Shown here: in pieces, positions 54,510 through 56,664 of the stretch
Numbering within the stretch: position 1 is the stretch's first letter
How the letters are laid out: each line of letters begins with the position of its first letter
Assembly (NCBI GenBank): GCA_016933215.1
Contig: JAFGBH010000006.1
Coordinates: 1-56,664 of the forward strand
Direction of reading: 5' to 3'
Length of the DNA stretch: 56,664 nucleotides
Source: Deltaproteobacteria bacterium
Lineage (GTDB): Bacteria > Desulfobacterota > Syntrophia > Syntrophales > UBA2210
Position numbers and translations under genes: made by a program
The notes under the pieces: model-generated
What the model was told of the DNA's origin: nothing
Seen by the model: the letters and a program-made list of their open reading frames with translations, nothing else
Database searches by the model: none

Positions 54510-56291
54510 TCAGGGAGCCGGAACAATCGCCTCCGGTATGTCAATTACCTTTGCTCTCAGGTATTCGCCCAGTGTCTTTGCCTGGGGATCACTTCTTATC
54601 GATGCCGCCACCCCTTCGCCGAGGACACCTTTTATATAGAAATTTATGGCCAGGAGATTGGGGAATTCGTATCGTTCCATCTCGAAGCCGCTAATATCCT
54701 TGAGCAATGCCTTCAGCCGTTCCGTGGTGAGAAATTCCCTCAGAAAGGCATATGCCTCGGGAGTTTTTGCCCACACTCCCAGGTTGGCATTGCCTCCCTT
54801 ATCGCCCGAGCGTGTGGCAAAAAGGCGGCCCAGGGGCATTCTGACCGTTTTTCCCGTCGGCGCGGGTGGAATCTCCACGTCCTTGATTTGGGGAAGGGGC
54901 GCATCGGGATCGGGTGCAACGGATTCGACAATAAATTCCTCATCCCCTATTACTACCTTCTGATGTACATGCTTGCCCGAAAGGAGCGCGGGCCAGTGCA
55001 TGATGGCAGGGGTGCCCTTGGTGGGCGGAGCCGTTGCCGTGAAACCGGGGATATTAGCGAGTCCCAGCTCGACGATCTTGGCCGAGAATAAACCTACCTT
55101 CTTTGGGTCGGGGTCCATCACCGACACCCGGAGGTAGGCAAATGCCTCGTCATTCGTGGCAGGGTCTTCCTTGTCCGACCTGATAAGCTGCACATCCTCC
55201 ACTTCATATTGCCCCCTGCCGCCTATGGCGTCAAAGAGGGCGTCTTCAAATATCTTAGCCTTCTTTTCTATATCGAGACCGGTCAGGACGATGGTCATCG
55301 AATTGCGATAGGCCCCGAGATTGTTGATGCAGACCTTGGTGGTTTCGGGAGGCGGCTCTCCCAGCACACCGGTAATTTTTACACGGTTTTCCGCTTCCTG
55401 GGATATCTCTATGGTATCAAATCGTGCCGCCACATCGGGCGTCAGATATTTCGGATCTCTCACCTCGTAAAGGAGCTGCGCCTTCACCGTATCCACCGAC
55501 ACGAGGCCGCCTGTGCCCGGGTGTTTGGTGATGACGAAGGAGCCGTCTTCATAAACCTCGGCAATGGGGTATCCCACCTTGAGAAAGGAAGGCACTTCAT
55601 CGATAAATGAATAATTGCCCCCCGTTGCCTGTGCCCCGCACTCAACGATGTGTCCCGCTACGGATGCGCCGGCAAGCCTGTCCCAGTCTTTCCGTGTCCA
55701 TCCGAACCACCATGCCGCAGGACCGACAACAACCGAGGCATCGGCGATCCTTCCGCCGACGACAATATCGGCATCTTTTTTCAAGGCCTCTGCGATACCC
55801 CAGCATCCCAGATAGGCATTTGCCGTAATTGGCGATCCTTTAGCGTCCTTCAAGTCGATTCCCTTATCCAGATGGGTGAATGGTTCCCCCTTTTCCTGCA
55901 GTTCCCCGAGACGTTCCATAAGATCGTCCCCCTCGATATAGGCGATCTTCGGATGCAGCCCCAGCGTCTCGGCAATCTTTTCGAGTTCCGCTGCCAGTGC
56001 CCGGGGGTTCAACCCTCCGGCGTTCGAAACAACCCGGATTCCCTTGTCGAGGCATTCTCCCATGATCTCTTCCATCTGCTTGAGAAAGGTGGGCACGTAT
56101 CCGGCATCGGGTTTTTTGAGACGCTGTCGGAAGAGAAGCGCCATGGTAAGCTCTGCCAGATAATCCCCGGTGAGAATGTCGATGGGGCCTCCTTGGACCA
56201 TTTCTCTGGCAGCGGCCCGCCGATCACCGAAATAACCGCTGCAGTTGGCTATGATAACCTTCTCCTTTTTTTGCTGATTGTTCGCGTTCAT
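54510..56291 (-). CDS. AtuA-family (DUF1446) acyclic terpene utilisation-type protein
   Basis: This 593-aa protein has the DUF1446 N-terminal region (ANCSGYFGDRRAAAREMVQGG, RVVSNAGGLNPRALA) and the C-terminal domain with RLFATRSGDKGGNANLGVW, fused as in the long form. In Pseudomonas AtuA is needed for growth on citronellol and geraniol; its reaction is unknown. In anaerobes relatives accompany acyl-CoA breakdown genes. It is 28 bp downstream of the partial enoyl-CoA hydratase gene, so the two are probably cotranscribed. Confidence 0.88.
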   Translation of the reverse strand: MNANNQQKKEKVIIANCSGYFGDRRAAAREMVQGGPIDILTGDYLAELTMALLFRQRLKKPDAGYVPTFLKQMEEIMGECLDKGIRVVSNAGGLNPRALAAELEKIAETLGLHPKIAYIEGDDLMERLGELQEKGEPFTHLDKGIDLKDAKGSPITANAYLGCWGIAEALKKDADIVVGGRIADASVVVGPAAWWFGWTRKDWDRLAGASVAGHIVECGAQATGGNYSFIDEVPSFLKVGYPIAEVYEDGSFVITKHPGTGGLVSVDTVKAQLLYEVRDPKYLTPDVAARFDTIEISQEAENRVKITGVLGEPPPETTKVCINNLGAYRNSMTIVLTGLDIEKKAKIFEDALFDAIGGRGQYEVEDVQLIRSDKEDPATNDEAFAYLRVSVMDPDPKKVGLFSAKIVELGLANIPGFTATAPPTKGTPAIMHWPALLSGKHVHQKVVIGDEEFIVESVAPDPDAPLPQIKDVEIPPAPTGKTVRMPLGRLFATRSGDKGGNANLGVWAKTPEAYAFLREFLTTERLKALLKDISGFEMERYEFPNLLAINFYIKGVLGEGVAASIRSDPQAKTLGEYLRAKVIDIPEAIVPAP

Positions 56292-56319
56292 GGATAGTCT
56301 CCCCCTCTAGAATGTATGG

Positions 56320-56664
56320 TTACCTGCCCTTAAAAGCGGGTTGCCGTTTCTCGATAAAGGCCGTAATGCCTTCCATGGCATCTTCCGTGCTCACCACTTC
56401 CTTCAGCTTTTCCGAAAGATAATGGAGCGCCTCCTCAAGGGGCATATTCGCCATTTCGTAGAAGGCCTCCTTGCCGATTTTCATGCCTATGGGGCTTTTT
56501 GAAGCCAGTTTTTTGAGGACCTCTTCCACTTCCTCGTCGAGTTCGGCAGCGGGAACGACCCGGGTGATGAGCCCCATGGCCAATGCCTCCTGGGCAGTCA
56601 TCCGTTCCCCGAGAAGGATCATTTCCATGGCCTTTTTCTGGAGGACATTCCGAAAGATCAGCGC
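56320..56664 (-). CDS. enoyl-CoA hydratase/isomerase, C-terminal part (5' end outside window)
   Basis: The frame stays open to the window edge, upstream of the ORF-track Met, reading ALIFRNVLQKKAMEMILLGERM, so the gene is truncated by the window. EMILLGERMTAQEALAMGLITRVV and the end AFIEKRQPAFKGR are typical of the crotonase family's C-terminal half. The catalytic Glu residues would lie outside the window. It probably heads or belongs to the same minus-strand operon as the AtuA-type gene. Confidence 0.88.
   Translation of the reverse strand, partial: ALIFRNVLQKKAMEMILLGERMTAQEALAMGLITRVVPAAELDEEVEEVLKKLASKSPIGMKIGKEAFYEMANMPLEEALHYLSEKLKEVVSTEDAMEGITAFIEKRQPAFKGR

Overview
The window looks like a chromosomal segment from a strictly anaerobic, Gram-negative bacterium of the Desulfobacterota type, close to syntrophic fatty-acid or aromatic-acid degraders such as Syntrophales. 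This is inferred from gene content and gene order: a butyrate/crotonate-type beta-oxidation cluster, benzoyl-CoA-reductase/2-hydroxyacyl-CoA-dehydratase family proteins, archaeal-type ApgM, a TRAP transporter, and housekeeping blocks (xseAB-ispA-dxs-tlyA-ispH, tmk-holB-ricT-metG, yqeY-dnaG-rpoD) in an order common in that group. I see no rRNA, tRNA, CRISPR array, insertion sequence or phage gene.

Layout. 1-168 is the end of an unidentified gene. 0.2-7.4 kb (minus strand) holds acyl-CoA ligase, thiolase, 3-hydroxybutyryl-CoA dehydrogenase, crotonase, acyl-CoA dehydrogenase and ApgM, together a short-chain beta-oxidation set. 7.5-16.4 kb (plus) holds folD, a Na/Pi cotransporter, a UPF0173 hydrolase, groES-groEL, ileS and lspA. 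16.4-20.7 kb (minus) holds a 3D-domain lipoprotein, a dctP/Q/M TRAP transporter and a small membrane protein. 20.9-22.8 kb is hisI-hisG-hisB, followed by a lipoprotein. 23.8-33.2 kb is the unusual region. 33.5-39.2 kb holds hisA, a HIT protein, yqeY, dnaG, rpoD and a small Cys protein; ridA follows on the minus strand. 40-52.3 kb holds xseA, xseB, ispA, dxs, tlyA, an ispH-ubiA fusion, a lipoprotein, a ferredoxin too short for the ORF track, tmk, holB, ricT and metG. 52.4-56.7 kb (minus) holds a TetR regulator, an acyl-CoA dehydrogenase, an orphan acyl-CoA-synthetase tail, an AtuA-family protein and a partial enoyl-CoA hydratase.

The candidate undescribed system is the ten-gene plus-strand cluster at 23.8-33.2 kb. 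In order it encodes a TetR regulator with a palindrome at its own promoter, a 428-aa helical protein of unknown function, an HgdB/BcrC-like subunit, two tandem BcrB-like paralogues separated by a 76-aa protein, two HgdC/BcrA-type ASKHA ATPase activators, a protein resembling the N-terminal part of acetyl-CoA synthase/CdhC but without its A-cluster domain, and a CooC-type nickel-insertion ATPase with a CxC motif. Two family features are thus combined: ATP-driven low-potential electron injection (ASKHA activator plus FeS reductase) and CODH/ACS-type metal maturation, without a CODH or complete ACS in the window. I infer a multi-subunit ATP-dependent reductase or dehydratase whose assembly may involve nickel or a special FeS cluster. 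Its substrate cannot be read from the sequence. The cluster lies between hisB and hisA and so splits the histidine genes.

Other oddities are an IspH-UbiA fusion, an RpoD with altered region 4.2, an acyl-CoA ligase ending before its catalytic-lysine motif, and an orphan copy of such a motif near the other end of the window. All calls are from reading translations and DNA by eye; no database search was run.
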